A stretch of DNA of 44,602 bases from an uncultured Oscillospiraceae bacterium (lineage in GTDB: Bacteria; Bacillota; Clostridia; Oscillospirales; Oscillospiraceae), in the NCBI GenBank assembly GCA_934511165.1, contig CAKSWA010000015.1, forward strand, positions 1 to 44,602, written 5' to 3'. The translations under genes and the position numbers were made by a program. Below are positions 30,086 through 39,264 of the stretch, piece after piece. Below the pieces are notes generated by a model. It did no database searches. It was not told where the DNA came from and saw nothing but the letters and a program-made list of their open reading frames with translations. The first letter of the stretch is position 1; each line of letters begins with the position of its first letter.

Positions 30086-30784
30086 TTGAAATGCTGTGTT
30101 ACACTCAGCGCAAACGCAGGTGTGTCCATCCAGAGCTGCGGGAAAAAGATACTGGCAGATCCCTTTCCCCGGCAAACCGTCCGCGGCTTTTCTGCAATTT
30201 CGGAGGATATCTATGAAAAGATGCTCATTCATCCGGCCTTCTGCCATCCGGATCTGATCTTCTTTACGCACGATCATCCCGACCATTATTCCAGGGAAAT
30301 GACAAACGAGTGGGTGACGCGATACCCTGGCGTGAAGCTCCTTCTGCCGCCGGAGCGCGCAGGTTTTGACCCCCCGGAGGCGAACCCCGTTATTTGTGGG
30401 GACATTTCTCTCCGCACCATCTCTCTCCCGCACGGCGGAGAAGAATATGCCGCTGTACCTCACAGGGGCTGCATTATCAATGCCCCTGATGGATGTATGC
30501 TGCTCTCCGGCGACTGTACAAAGCCATGCGAAGCGCTCGAGCGCATTGCTTCAATCAACCGTATTGATATTGCGATCCTCAATTTTTCCTGGATTACGCT
30601 CAGAACCAACCGTGAGTTCCTCAGAAGCGTTCTGCGGCCATCGCATATAGTTATCAACCATATTCCCTTTGCCGAAGACGATGTTTATCACTACCGTAGG
30701 GCCGCAGAGCTTTCTTTGCGCTATTTTGAAGAGTATGATATTCGACTCCTGACAGAGCCCTTGCAAAGCGAGATCTTTTCATAA
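30086..30784 (+). CDS. MBL-fold metallo-hydrolase
   Basis: A 232-residue metallo-beta-lactamase-fold protein, probably cytosolic, with the metal-binding signature THDHPDH and later metal-site candidates in LLSGDCTKP and INHIPF. I chose TTG 30086 because GGAGG lies eight bases upstream and the product begins MKCCVTLSANAGVSI as in UlaG-like proteins. A longer frame opens at GTG 30014, but that codon lies inside the terminator stem. It is separated from the sigma-54 operon by that terminator and has no recognised promoter. Function and substrate are unknown. Confidence 0.75.
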   Translation: MKCCVTLSANAGVSIQSCGKKILADPFPRQTVRGFSAISEDIYEKMLIHPAFCHPDLIFFTHDHPDHYSREMTNEWVTRYPGVKLLLPPERAGFDPPEANPVICGDISLRTISLPHGGEEYAAVPHRGCIINAPDGCMLLSGDCTKPCEALERIASINRIDIAILNFSWITLRTNREFLRSVLRPSHIVINHIPFAEDDVYHYRRAAELSLRYFEEYDIRLLTEPLQSEIFS

Positions 30785-30800
30785 TTTCCCTTATAACGTC

Positions 30801-30830
30801 CGAAAAGCCGCCGGAATCCGGCGGTTTTTC
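30801..30830. terminator. Bidirectional terminator between the MBL gene and the MFS gene
   Basis: CGAAAAGCCGCCGG-AAT-CCGGCGGTTTTTCG (30801-30830), an inverted repeat with A and T flanks, lies between two convergent genes. Confidence 0.88.
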
Positions 30831-30844
30831 GAACGCTATTTTGT

Positions 30845-32059
30845 TTATTCCACGGTTTTCGTTTTGCCTCCGCGGAAAAAGAGCATTCCGGCAGCAGCGA
30901 GCAAAAGGATCCCGCCGCCGATAATGGCGAAGCCCGCGGGGCTCGACATATCGAGCAGGAAGGAGAAAACAAACGAGCCCACCGGCATGAACAGCACCGC
31001 CACGGTAAAGATGATGCTGAACACGCGCCCGAGATATGCCTCGTCCGCGCGCAGCTGTACATACGACATGAACTGGATATTGAAAACCGTCAGCGCCGTG
31101 CCGGAGAGAAGGAACGGAATAAGGCAGACGATCGCGCTCCCCGTGAGCGCGGCGAGCGGCTCGAGCGCGAGCGCGGCGCCCATCGCGCCGAGAAAAAGCA
31201 CCATGAGCCGCGCGTTTTCCTTTACCCGGCTTCCAAGGCGCGAGCTGATAAGCGAGCCGAGAAGTCCGCCCGCCGCCTCCATAACGAGCACCTTGCTGTA
31301 AAACTCGATGCCGAAGGAAGCGTACATCACGTCCGTATACGGACAGAGCAGATTGAAGCCCGCAAGGAAGAAATTGACAAGCGCCGAGAGCAGGATGAGG
31401 AACAGCAGCTGCCGCTCCCGTACGAGATAGGTAAAGCCCTCGGCGATATCTCGGAAGATGTTCTTTTTCTGTGCCGGTTTTCTCTGCGTATCCGAAATGG
31501 GCGTGAGAAGCATTTCGGAAACGGCGGACAGGAGGAATGTGAGTGCATCGAAGAGGAGCGCCCCGCGCACGCCGATCCACCGCACAAGCAGCATGCCGGC
31601 CATCGGCCCTGCGATTTTGATGACCTCTCCCCCGCCGTTGCTGACGGAGTTGAAGATACCGATGCGCTCGGCGTCAATCACCTCACGGACGATGGAGCGG
31701 TACGTCGGGGAGTTAAAAGCGTAAACAACGGCGAGCAGGGCGTTGGCCGCGATGACAACCTCCGCCATACGCGGCGAGGCGACGAAGAAGCTCACCGCAA
31801 GGCAGATGGCCGCGGCCAGAATGTCCGTAACGATGAGAATCTTTTTCCGGCTGCCGCTGTCGGCCTTCGCGCCGCCGATGAGATTGAAGAGGATCTGGAT
31901 GACCGTCTCCGAGCTCTGATAGAGCGCAAGTACCCACGGCGCGTGAGCGAAAGCGCCGACAATGCTCACGCTGTTCGCGTAATCAAAAACGATGTTGCCG
32001 AGCTTGGACGTCCACTTTCCAAACCAGAGCAGCGCCTCGTTCTTTCTCTCTTTTCGCAT
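30845..32059 (-). CDS. Major facilitator superfamily exporter
   Basis: A 404-residue integral membrane protein with about twelve hydrophobic segments in two halves of six. The loop between TM2 and TM3 has the short form GGAKADSGSRKKILIVTD, matching the MFS A-motif region of drug-type exporters. The ATG sits just after GAGGGGAG. It lies eight bases after the NUDIX gene on the minus strand, so it is the distal gene of a likely ftsH-NUDIX-MFS transcript. Its substrate is unknown. Export of a small molecule or drug is the general expectation. Confidence 0.85.
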   Translation of the reverse strand: MRKERKNEALLWFGKWTSKLGNIVFDYANSVSIVGAFAHAPWVLALYQSSETVIQILFNLIGGAKADSGSRKKILIVTDILAAAICLAVSFFVASPRMAEVVIAANALLAVVYAFNSPTYRSIVREVIDAERIGIFNSVSNGGGEVIKIAGPMAGMLLVRWIGVRGALLFDALTFLLSAVSEMLLTPISDTQRKPAQKKNIFRDIAEGFTYLVRERQLLFLILLSALVNFFLAGFNLLCPYTDVMYASFGIEFYSKVLVMEAAGGLLGSLISSRLGSRVKENARLMVLFLGAMGAALALEPLAALTGSAIVCLIPFLLSGTALTVFNIQFMSYVQLRADEAYLGRVFSIIFTVAVLFMPVGSFVFSFLLDMSSPAGFAIIGGGILLLAAAGMLFFRGGKTKTVE

Positions 32060-32067
32060 ATCTCCCC

Positions 32068-32508
32068 TCAGCCGAGCAGCACCCAGCTCTCTTTCTCTTC
32101 CGAATAAAACATTTCGCTGTATTCTGCTTCGTCACATACGCGCAGAACGTCCTTCATACCCCAGATGGTGTTGGTCTTTGCAAACTCCTCCCGCTCGATC
32201 CAGAACATGCGCCCTTCCTCGGAAGAGTTAAGCTCGCCGGAAAACCGGTCGGCGCGATAAAGCGCGACGATAAAGCGCGTACCGTCCTCGCGCATCCAGT
32301 CCTTGATACCGCAGAGCACGGGATGCTCGATCAAAAGGCCGGTCTCCTCGCGCATTTCGCGGATAACGGAAGCGAGCATCGACTCGCCCGGCTCCACATG
32401 GCCGCCGGGAAATACAACGCCGCAGCCGATCTTATCCTGCACGAGCACGCGGCTGCCGTCGCAGATCACGCAGAGGTTCGTTAGCTCAACGAGGCTTGCA
32501 CGGCTCAT
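32068..32508 (-). CDS. NUDIX hydrolase
   Basis: A 146-residue hydrolase of nucleoside-diphosphate derivatives, similar to small 8-oxo-dGTP diphosphatase-type proteins. The NUDIX box GX5EX7REUXEEXGU is complete: GHVEPGESML then ASVIREMREETGL. Its ATG overlaps the ftsH stop by four bases (ATGA), so the two are translationally coupled. The substrate is not resolved. Confidence 0.92.
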   Translation of the reverse strand: MSRASLVELTNLCVICDGSRVLVQDKIGCGVVFPGGHVEPGESMLASVIREMREETGLLIEHPVLCGIKDWMREDGTRFIVALYRADRFSGELNSSEEGRMFWIEREEFAKTNTIWGMKDVLRVCDEAEYSEMFYSEEKESWVLLG

Positions 32509-34334
32509 GCTTTCGCTCCTTCCCGCTCAAGGATGGTCATAAATTCCTCGCCGGTGATGGTCTCCTTCTCATAGAGATACTGCGCGAGAACATCGAGCTT
32601 CGATCGGTTCTCCGTGAGGAGCTTTTTCGCTTTCTCGTGCTGAGTCTTGACGAGCGCGACGACCTTATCGTCAATGACCTTCTGCGTATCCGCCGAGCAT
32701 GCGAGCGAGGCGTCGCCGCCGAGGTACTGGTTCGTGACCGTCTCGAGCGCGACCATGTCAAAATCGTCGCTCATGCCGTAGCGCGTGATCATGGCGCGGG
32801 CGAGTTTGGTAGCCTGCTCGATGTCGTTCGAGGCGCCGGTCGTGATCTCGCCGAACACGACCTCTTCGGCGGCGCGGCCGCCGGTGAACGTGGCGATCTT
32901 GTTTTCGATCTCCTGCTTTGTCATGAGGTACTTGTCGCCAGTCTCCACCTGCATCGTGTACCCCAGCGCGCCGGACGTGCGCGGAATGATCGTGATCTTC
33001 TGCACGGGTGCGGAGTGCGTCTGCATCGCCGCAACAAGCGCGTGGCCGATCTCGTGGTAGGCCACGACCTTCTTCTCCTGATCGGAGAGGACGGCGTTTT
33101 TCTTCTGGTATCCGGCGATAACGACCTCGATGCTCTCCTCGAGGTCCGCCTCCGTCACGATGGTGCGGCCGTTGCGCACGGCGCGCAGAGCGGCCTCGTT
33201 GATGATATTGGCAAGCTCCGCGCCGGAAGCGCCGGAGGCCATGCGGGCGATCGTGTGGAAATCCACATCCTCCGCAGGCTTGATCTTGCGGGCGTGGACC
33301 TTCAAAATGGCCTCGCGTCCGGCGAGATCGGGCAGCTCGACCGGCACGCGGCGGTCAAAGCGGCCGGGGCGCGTGAGCGCCGGGTCAAGCGATTCGGGGC
33401 GGTTTGTCGCGGCAAGGATGATGACGCCGTTGTTGCTCTCAAAGCCGTCCATCTCGGTGAGGAGCTGGTTGAGCGTCTGCTCGCGCTCGTCGTTGCCGCC
33501 CATCGCGCCGCCGCTGCGCTTCTGGCCGATGGCGTCGATCTCGTCGATAAACACGATGCAGGGGGCCTTCTCCTTCGCCTGGCTGAAGAGGTCGCGCACC
33601 TTGCTTGCGCCCATGCCGACGAACATCTCCACGAACTCCGAGCCGGAGATGGAGAAGAAAGGCACATTCGATTCACCCGCCACGGCCTTGGCAAGCATCG
33701 TCTTGCCCGTTCCCGGAGGGCCGACAAGGAGAATGCCCTTCGGCATCGAGGCACCCGCGTCCGTATACTTGCTGGGATTATGGAGATAGTCCACGATCTC
33801 GGCAAGGCTTTCCTTCGCCTCGTCCTCCCCGGCGACATCGTCAAAGCGGATGCCGTGCGTGGACTGGACGTAGATCTTGGCATTGCTCTTTCCCATGCCG
33901 AAGGACATGACGTCTTTGCCGCCCATCTGATCCATGAGCTTTTTCCGCATGAACTGGCCGAAAATAACAAAGATGACCAGCGGCAGAATGAGCGTCAAGA
34001 GATAGCTCAGCACCGGCGACATGGTCTGCTCAATATCCTTGGCAAATTCCGCGCCGGAATCGTACAGGCGCTGCGTGAGCGTCGGATCGTACATAACGCC
34101 GGTCACGTAGATCGTATTGTCGTCCTTGTCGGTAAATATGATCTCCGTGTCGCTCACATCGACCTTGCCGATCTTCTTTTCGGCGATCATGCGCATAAAG
34201 GTGCTGTAATCCGTCTGCTCCACGTGCTGCCGGTTCAGAAGCGGCGCGACGAAGATGTTGAAAAGGAGCAGCGCAATGAGCGTAATGGTGTAATAATACG
34301 CCAACGGCTTTTTCGGGTTTTTGACTTCTTTCAT
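32505..34334 (-). CDS. ftsH: ATP-dependent zinc metalloprotease FtsH
   Basis: Membrane-anchored AAA+ protease that degrades misfolded or short-lived membrane and regulatory proteins. The 609-residue product has two N-terminal membrane helices (about 12-32 and 107-127), Walker A GPPGTGKT (205-212), Walker B VFIDEIDAIG (261-270), the SRH segment ending TRPGRFDRR (to 329), and the zinc site HEIGH (427-431). The ATG has AAGGAGG seven bases upstream. It is followed by NUDIX and MFS genes and preceded by a DUF1015 gene 26 bases upstream, all on the minus strand. Confidence 0.97.
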   Translation of the reverse strand: MKEVKNPKKPLAYYYTITLIALLLFNIFVAPLLNRQHVEQTDYSTFMRMIAEKKIGKVDVSDTEIIFTDKDDNTIYVTGVMYDPTLTQRLYDSGAEFAKDIEQTMSPVLSYLLTLILPLVIFVIFGQFMRKKLMDQMGGKDVMSFGMGKSNAKIYVQSTHGIRFDDVAGEDEAKESLAEIVDYLHNPSKYTDAGASMPKGILLVGPPGTGKTMLAKAVAGESNVPFFSISGSEFVEMFVGMGASKVRDLFSQAKEKAPCIVFIDEIDAIGQKRSGGAMGGNDEREQTLNQLLTEMDGFESNNGVIILAATNRPESLDPALTRPGRFDRRVPVELPDLAGREAILKVHARKIKPAEDVDFHTIARMASGASGAELANIINEAALRAVRNGRTIVTEADLEESIEVVIAGYQKKNAVLSDQEKKVVAYHEIGHALVAAMQTHSAPVQKITIIPRTSGALGYTMQVETGDKYLMTKQEIENKIATFTGGRAAEEVVFGEITTGASNDIEQATKLARAMITRYGMSDDFDMVALETVTNQYLGGDASLACSADTQKVIDDKVVALVKTQHEKAKKLLTENRSKLDVLAQYLYEKETITGEEFMTILEREGAKA

Positions 34335-34360
34335 TGTCGAACCTCCTTGGAGTTTCTATT

Positions 34361-35563
34361 TTAACGGATCTTTCGGCATTCGAGATAATAGCGCTTGTCG
34401 CGCGCATTGCCCATGGAAAAGCTCTTTTTCGGCAGAGCGCCGTTTTTGAGGACAGACAGGAATAGTCCGCTTTTTTCAACCGGCGGCAGCAGCACAGCAG
34501 CGCAGTTTGGCTTTTCGCCGAGAGCGCGCGCCGTATCGTCGCCGTGAATGTAGTCGATATATCCTCCATGCGCGGCGGTGTAGGCGCGGCAGAAGCTCTC
34601 CGCCGCAGCGACGCGCTCACCGAGTGTTTTGTCCTTTGCCTCCCATTCTGCCCGGTGCGCAGCAAGCCCGGCAGCAAAGGCGGAGGTATCCGTATCGAAG
34701 ATCACGCGGTGGATCGGCTCAAAATCGAGCGACGGCTCATGGATGTTCTCGATCTCCACAAGAGCAAAGCGGGCGGGGTCGGTCTGCCGCTCGTTTTCCG
34801 GCAGGATTTCGTGCTTTTCCTCCCAGAACCGCTTGGCCGCGGCAAGCGAGTGGTTGCCGTCGCCGACAGCAAAGGTGAGCTTGCCATTTTGCGCCGCGTC
34901 TCCGTATTTTTTCCGCTGAAGTGCGGCATTATCGAGCGAATCGAGCGCCGACTGCACGGCAGCTTTTGTCCCCCCGCTTACACGCCAACCGGCGATGTGG
35001 CCGCCGCCGAGCATGAGATCGAAATCGTAGACCTTTTCCAGCGCATCTTTCGCCTTTTCTGCAAGAGAGAGCACGCTGTCCGTCCGGTCATCCATCAGCA
35101 GGAGCGTGTGCGGCATTTCGAGCGGCGCGCCGCGGCGGATATTCACGCGCGGCGGCAGACGCTCTTCCACGGTGCCCTCCGTAGAGCGGACGCTCGCAGA
35201 CAGCTTGCCGGTAAAATCGTACTGCTCCAGATCGAGCGCCGCGATAAGGCCGCGGCGGATCCTTCCGTCCGGCAGCGTGCGTTCCACGTAAATAAAGCTG
35301 TCCGGGATCGTCTGAAAAACACCTTCCGCGAGATAGCGGCGCATTGTTTCAGCAATGCGTGCGTCTGCCCCATCGGCGCGCGCGGTGTGCAGCCACGCCT
35401 CCGGCAACATGAGAGAGAGGGCGCTCGGTTTCTCCGCCGCACGCTTTTCCGCTTCTGCCCAGTATTCCGGTTCGGACGTGAACTGATCGCACGCAATCAC
35501 GCTCCACGCGCCCATATCCTCGGCGCACGGGAGAAGGATATCCGTACTTGTAACGATATGCAT
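34361..35563 (-). CDS. DUF1015 family protein (SerK-like kinase fold)
   Basis: A 400-residue protein of the DUF1015 family, recognised from the N-terminal block WSVIACDQFTSEPEYW, the central FAVGDGNHSLAAAKRFWE, and the overall length. Some archaeal members are ADP-dependent free-serine kinases (SerK), so a small-molecule kinase role is possible. This bacterial protein may differ. The ATG has AAGGAG seven bases upstream. It precedes ftsH by 26 bases and follows the terminator of the liv operon. No own promoter was identified between them. Confidence 0.75.
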   Translation of the reverse strand: MHIVTSTDILLPCAEDMGAWSVIACDQFTSEPEYWAEAEKRAAEKPSALSLMLPEAWLHTARADGADARIAETMRRYLAEGVFQTIPDSFIYVERTLPDGRIRRGLIAALDLEQYDFTGKLSASVRSTEGTVEERLPPRVNIRRGAPLEMPHTLLLMDDRTDSVLSLAEKAKDALEKVYDFDLMLGGGHIAGWRVSGGTKAAVQSALDSLDNAALQRKKYGDAAQNGKLTFAVGDGNHSLAAAKRFWEEKHEILPENERQTDPARFALVEIENIHEPSLDFEPIHRVIFDTDTSAFAAGLAAHRAEWEAKDKTLGERVAAAESFCRAYTAAHGGYIDYIHGDDTARALGEKPNCAAVLLPPVEKSGLFLSVLKNGALPKKSFSMGNARDKRYYLECRKIR

Positions 35564-35574
35564 AGATGATTTCT

Positions 35575-35619
35575 CCTTAAAAAGAAAACCGGGAGACTAT
35601 TATTATAATAGTCTCCCGG
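35575..35619 (-). terminator. Rho-independent terminator of the liv operon
   Basis: CCGGGAGACTATTAT pairs almost perfectly with ATAATAGTCTCCCGG (35589-35619, minimal loop). On the minus strand it is followed by TTTTCTTTTT, 12 bases beyond the livF stop. Confidence 0.93.
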
Positions 35620-35631
35620 GGAAAATGTCAA

Positions 35632-36342
35632 TCAGGTTCCGAGATACGCCTTTTTGACGGCCTCGTTGTTCAAAAGGTCTTTGCCCGCGCCGGAGAGCGT
35701 GATGCAGCCGGTCTCCATGACGTAGGCGGAGTCGGCGACCTTGAGCGCCATGTTCGCGTTCTGCTCGATGAGCAGGATGGAAACGCCCTGCCGGTTGATC
35801 TGGCGGATGATCTCAAAGATATCGCGCACAACGAGCGGCGCGAGACCGAGCGACGGCTCGTCCATCATGATGAGCTTCGGGCGCGCCATGAGCGCACGGC
35901 CAACGGCCAGCATCTGCTGCTCGCCGCCGGAGAGCGTGCCGCCCGCCTGCCACGAACGCTCGCGCAGACGCGGGAAAAGATCGTACACCCACTGGATATC
36001 GCCGGAAATGTCATCATTGCGGAGATATGCGCCGACCTTGAGATTTTCGAGCACCGTAAGATCGGGGAAAATGTGCCGCCCTTCCGGAACAAGCGTGATG
36101 CCCTTTTTCACGATGGTCGTAGCGTCGCGTCCGGTGATGTTGTCGCCGCGGAAGTTGATCGTGCCGCCGGAGGGCTTCACGAGACCGGCGATCGTGCGAA
36201 GCGTTGAGCTTTTGCCCGCGCCGTTCGCGCCGATGAGCGTGACGATCTCGCCCTCGTGGACATCAAAGGAGATACCCTTGACGGCTTCGATGCCGCCGTA
36301 GTTCACGCTGAGATCGTGAATGGAGAGAATTACATCGTTCAT
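35632..36342 (-). CDS. livF: Branched-chain amino-acid ABC transporter ATP-binding protein LivF
   Basis: A 236-residue ATPase of the HAAT family. It has Walker A GANGAGKS, the signature LSGGEQQMLAVGRAL, and Walker B LIMMDEPS followed by LGLAPLVV, the LivF hallmark. It is the last gene of the liv operon and its ATG overlaps the livG stop by four bases (ATGA). It forms a heterodimer with LivG on the cytoplasmic face of the LivHM permease. Confidence 0.95.
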   Translation of the reverse strand: MNDVILSIHDLSVNYGGIEAVKGISFDVHEGEIVTLIGANGAGKSSTLRTIAGLVKPSGGTINFRGDNITGRDATTIVKKGITLVPEGRHIFPDLTVLENLKVGAYLRNDDISGDIQWVYDLFPRLRERSWQAGGTLSGGEQQMLAVGRALMARPKLIMMDEPSLGLAPLVVRDIFEIIRQINRQGVSILLIEQNANMALKVADSAYVMETGCITLSGAGKDLLNNEAVKKAYLGT

Positions 36343-37184
36343 TCTTCCTCCACCCCCAGATATGCTTCGATAACTTTCGGATCGCCCTGCACAACCGCAG
36401 GCGTTCCCCGCGAGATAAGCTTGCCGAAATCGACCACATAGATGCGGTCGGAGAATTTCATAACGAGCTCCATGTGGTGCTCGATCATGAGGATCGTGAG
36501 GCCGTATTTCTTTTTGATCTGCATGATGAACTGGCCGAGCTCTTCCGTCTCCTGCGGGTTCATACCGGCGGCAGGCTCATCGAGCAGAAGGAGCTTCGGG
36601 TCAGTAGCGAGAGCGCGGGCAATCTCCAGCCGCCGCTGCAAGCCGTACGGCAGGGACGTTGCGAGCTCATTACGATACTGCACAAGGTTCTGCTCTTCGA
36701 GCAGTTCCATTGTCTCCTTTTCCATGCGGCGATCCTCCGCCACGGAGATGCGCAGCGCCGCACTGAATACGTTCTGCCTGGCGCGCATGTGCTTGGCCGT
36801 TAGAACATTTTCAAACACCGTCATGGACTTCCACAGGCGGATGTTCTGGAACGTGCGGGCAACGCCGAGCTTTGTGATCTGGTCGGGCGTCGGTTCGAGT
36901 ATCTTTTCCTTGAGATACATCTCGGCGTTCATACCCTGGTAATTTTTCTGCATCTTCCCGGTCGGGTGCGCGGAGACCATAAGCTGATCTTCAAAGAACA
37001 CCTTGCCGTTCGTCGGCTGATATACACCGGTGATGCAGTTGAAGGCCGTCGTCTTGCCAGCGCCGTTCGGGCCGATGAGCGCAACGATCTCACCTTTATC
37101 GACGTTGAGCGAAAGGTTATTTACTGCCACGACGCCGCCGAACTGCATGGTGACGTTTTCCATACGGAGCATCGATTCACTCAT
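36339..37184 (-). CDS. livG: Branched-chain amino-acid ABC transporter ATP-binding protein LivG
   Basis: A 281-residue ATPase with Walker A GPNGAGKT, the long LivG insertion (PTGKMQKNYQGMNAEMYL), a degenerate signature YGLQRRLEIARAL and Walker B LLLLDEPAAGMNPQET. The ATG at 37184 follows GGAGGTG; a frame extension of 21 codons runs into the livM gene. It overlaps livM by eight bases and livF by four, giving tight coupling. Confidence 0.95.
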   Translation of the reverse strand: MSESMLRMENVTMQFGGVVAVNNLSLNVDKGEIVALIGPNGAGKTTAFNCITGVYQPTNGKVFFEDQLMVSAHPTGKMQKNYQGMNAEMYLKEKILEPTPDQITKLGVARTFQNIRLWKSMTVFENVLTAKHMRARQNVFSAALRISVAEDRRMEKETMELLEEQNLVQYRNELATSLPYGLQRRLEIARALATDPKLLLLDEPAAGMNPQETEELGQFIMQIKKKYGLTILMIEHHMELVMKFSDRIYVVDFGKLISRGTPAVVQGDPKVIEAYLGVEEE

Positions 37185-38271
37185 GGTTTTCACCTCCGGA
37201 AACGGCCTTCTTTTTCCCGCCGAAGAGCTTTTTGCAGCGAAGAGCAATGCGATCCCAGCTGAACTCCTTATCCCCCATAATACCGGTGCGGAAGAACAGC
37301 ACCACGACCATGAGAATTACGGAGAACACGACCATGCGGAAGCCGGTCTTGAGCAGGGGCACGTGGAAATTGCCGATGTAGGTTGTCTTGTCGAGGAAGC
37401 GCAGCCACCACTCGCGGCTCGCAATGATGAGAAACGCAGAGAGGATGCTGCCCGTCACACTGCCCATGCCGCCGATGACGACGATGAGCAGGATAAAATA
37501 CGTCACGGCGATGGTAAACGTGGTAGACGACACCGCGCCGAGGAACATCGCCATCAGCGCGCCGCCGATGGCCGCAAAGAACGAGCTGATAATGAAGCTC
37601 ATCTGCTTGTGCCTAGCGAGGTTGATGCCCATCGCTTCCGCGGCGATCTCATCGTCACGGATGGCTTTGAACGCGCGGCCATAGGAGGAGTTGAGAATCA
37701 GGACAATCAGCGTGATGCAGACGGCGGCCACGATGAAAATGCCGTAGTAAGACGAGAAGCCGGGGATCTTTGTCAGGCCGAGCGAGCCGTTCGTGATGCG
37801 GTTGAGCGGCGAGGAGGCGACAACAATTCGTACCACCTCGGCAAAGCCGAGCGTCGCGATGGCAAGATAGTCGCTCTTGAGTTTGAGCACAGGCGCGCCG
37901 ATGAGCACGGCGAAGAGCGCGCCGACAATCCCGGCGGCGAGCAGCGCCACAATGATCGGCAGATGGAGATTTGCGAGCCAGTCAGCAACGCCGTAGAGGT
38001 AGTACACGCCGGGGCGCGCCGCCGTGGGGATCGTGAAAATGGCGTAAGTATAAGCGCCAAGCGTCATGAAGCCCGCCTGGCCGAGAGAAAAGAGTCCCGT
38101 AAAGCCGTTGCAGAGGTTCATGGATACAGCGAGCAGCGCATAAATTGCGCCAAGCTGCAAAACCGTGCGGAACATCGATGTGCGCGGCACCAGCTCACCG
38201 GCGCAGACGACGACCGCCGCAATGCAGAGGAAACCGATGGCGGAACAGATCGTTTTTTTCTTTTGACTCAT
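37177..38271 (-). CDS. livM: Branched-chain amino-acid ABC transporter permease LivM
   Basis: A 364-residue integral membrane permease with about ten hydrophobic segments. It has LLAVSMNLCNGFTGLFSLGQAGFM near the N-terminus (written here in two parts, LLAVSMNLCNGF and TGLFSLGQAGFM) and the ABC-interaction segment AFKAIRDDEIAAEAMGIN. ATG 38271 is preferred over an in-frame GTG six bases upstream, because AAGGTG is correctly spaced from the ATG and the GTG would overlap the livH stop. It pairs with LivH. Confidence 0.94.
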   Translation of the reverse strand: MSQKKKTICSAIGFLCIAAVVVCAGELVPRTSMFRTVLQLGAIYALLAVSMNLCNGFTGLFSLGQAGFMTLGAYTYAIFTIPTAARPGVYYLYGVADWLANLHLPIIVALLAAGIVGALFAVLIGAPVLKLKSDYLAIATLGFAEVVRIVVASSPLNRITNGSLGLTKIPGFSSYYGIFIVAAVCITLIVLILNSSYGRAFKAIRDDEIAAEAMGINLARHKQMSFIISSFFAAIGGALMAMFLGAVSSTTFTIAVTYFILLIVVIGGMGSVTGSILSAFLIIASREWWLRFLDKTTYIGNFHVPLLKTGFRMVVFSVILMVVVLFFRTGIMGDKEFSWDRIALRCKKLFGGKKKAVSGGENHE

Positions 38272-38273
38272 GC

Positions 38274-39161
38274 TCACACCTTCTCTTTCAGCTTCTCACC
38301 GAACAGGCCGGTGGGACGGACGAGCAGCACAAGAATCAGCACGACGAACGTGAAAACGTCGCTGAACTCGGAATAGGCGCTGCCCTTGATGAACGTTTCG
38401 CAAAGGCCGATGAGGAATCCGCCCACCAACGCGCCGGGGATGGAGCCGATGCCGCCGAATACCGCGGCGACAAAGCACTTGAGGCCGGGCAGAGAGCCGG
38501 CCAGCGGATACACCGACGAGCGCGGGATGAAATAAAGCACCGAGCCGATCGCGGCCAGCGCGCTGCCGACGGCGAACGTGAAGCTGATGACGCGGTTAAT
38601 CTTGATTCCCATGAGGCAGGACGTTTCAAAATCGCGGGAGACCGCGCGCATCGCCATGCCGATCTTCGTTTTGCGGATGAGGAACACCAACGCCAAAACA
38701 AGGATCACCGTGAGAATTGGCGTAATGAACGTCACAAGTGTCGTGGAGATCTCGCCGAGCTTCACCGTTTTGCTCAAAAAGCCCATCTCCGCATACGGAT
38801 AGGACTTCGGCTGCGCCGTGAAGAGATAGGTGGCGAAGTTCTGCAAAAAATACGAAACGCCAATGGCCGAGATCATGATAGACATACGCGGCGCATCGCG
38901 CAGCGGCTTATAGGCAATGCGCTCGATGAATACTCCGAGAAGCACCGTGAAGAGCACGACGAGCAGCAGCGATATGTACCACGGGATGAGCAGGTCGGTC
39001 ATGCAGATGATCATGAAATAGCCCGCCATCATAAAGATATCACCGTGGGCGAAGTTGATAAGTCGAAGAATACCGTAAACCATCGTGTAGCCGATGGCGA
39101 TCAGGGCATATATACTGCCGATAGATATACCGTTCAGGCAGTTCTGGAGAAATGCCGTCAT
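38274..39161 (-). CDS. livH: Branched-chain amino-acid ABC transporter permease LivH
   Basis: A 295-residue permease with eight or so membrane segments. The N-terminal block NGISIGSIYALIAIGYTMVYGI and RLINFAHGDIFM is typical (given here as two neighbouring stretches, each short: SIYALIAIGYTMVYG and LINFAHGDIFM). The cytoplasmic coupling region includes MRAVSRDFETSCLMGI. It is preceded by GAGGAGG. It is separated from livJ by a terminator-like hairpin, which probably sets lower expression than the binding protein. Confidence 0.95.
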   Translation of the reverse strand: MTAFLQNCLNGISIGSIYALIAIGYTMVYGILRLINFAHGDIFMMAGYFMIICMTDLLIPWYISLLLVVLFTVLLGVFIERIAYKPLRDAPRMSIMISAIGVSYFLQNFATYLFTAQPKSYPYAEMGFLSKTVKLGEISTTLVTFITPILTVILVLALVFLIRKTKIGMAMRAVSRDFETSCLMGIKINRVISFTFAVGSALAAIGSVLYFIPRSSVYPLAGSLPGLKCFVAAVFGGIGSIPGALVGGFLIGLCETFIKGSAYSEFSDVFTFVVLILVLLVRPTGLFGEKLKEKV

Positions 39162-39208
39162 AGAGCTTGCCTCCTCTTTCGGGTTGCCGATGCGACGGGG
39201 TCAGACAA

Positions 39209-39240
39209 TAAAGAGAATCGGCGGGGTGACCCGCCGATTC
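39209..39240 (-). terminator. Attenuator-type hairpin between livJ and livH
   Basis: An 11-bp stem (GAATCGGCGGG/CCCGCCGATTC, loop GTGA, 39215-39240) is followed on the minus strand by TCTTTATTG, 25 bases after the livJ stop. A partial terminator after the binding-protein gene is common in ABC operons, allowing excess of the binding protein. Confidence 0.7.
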
Positions 39241-39264
39241 AGATCAGTTTTGCGGAATACGAAA

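Noticed and set aside
32496..34364. 622-codon plus-strand frame opposite ftsH
   Set aside because: Shadow of ftsH; every AAA+ and zinc motif is on the minus strand.
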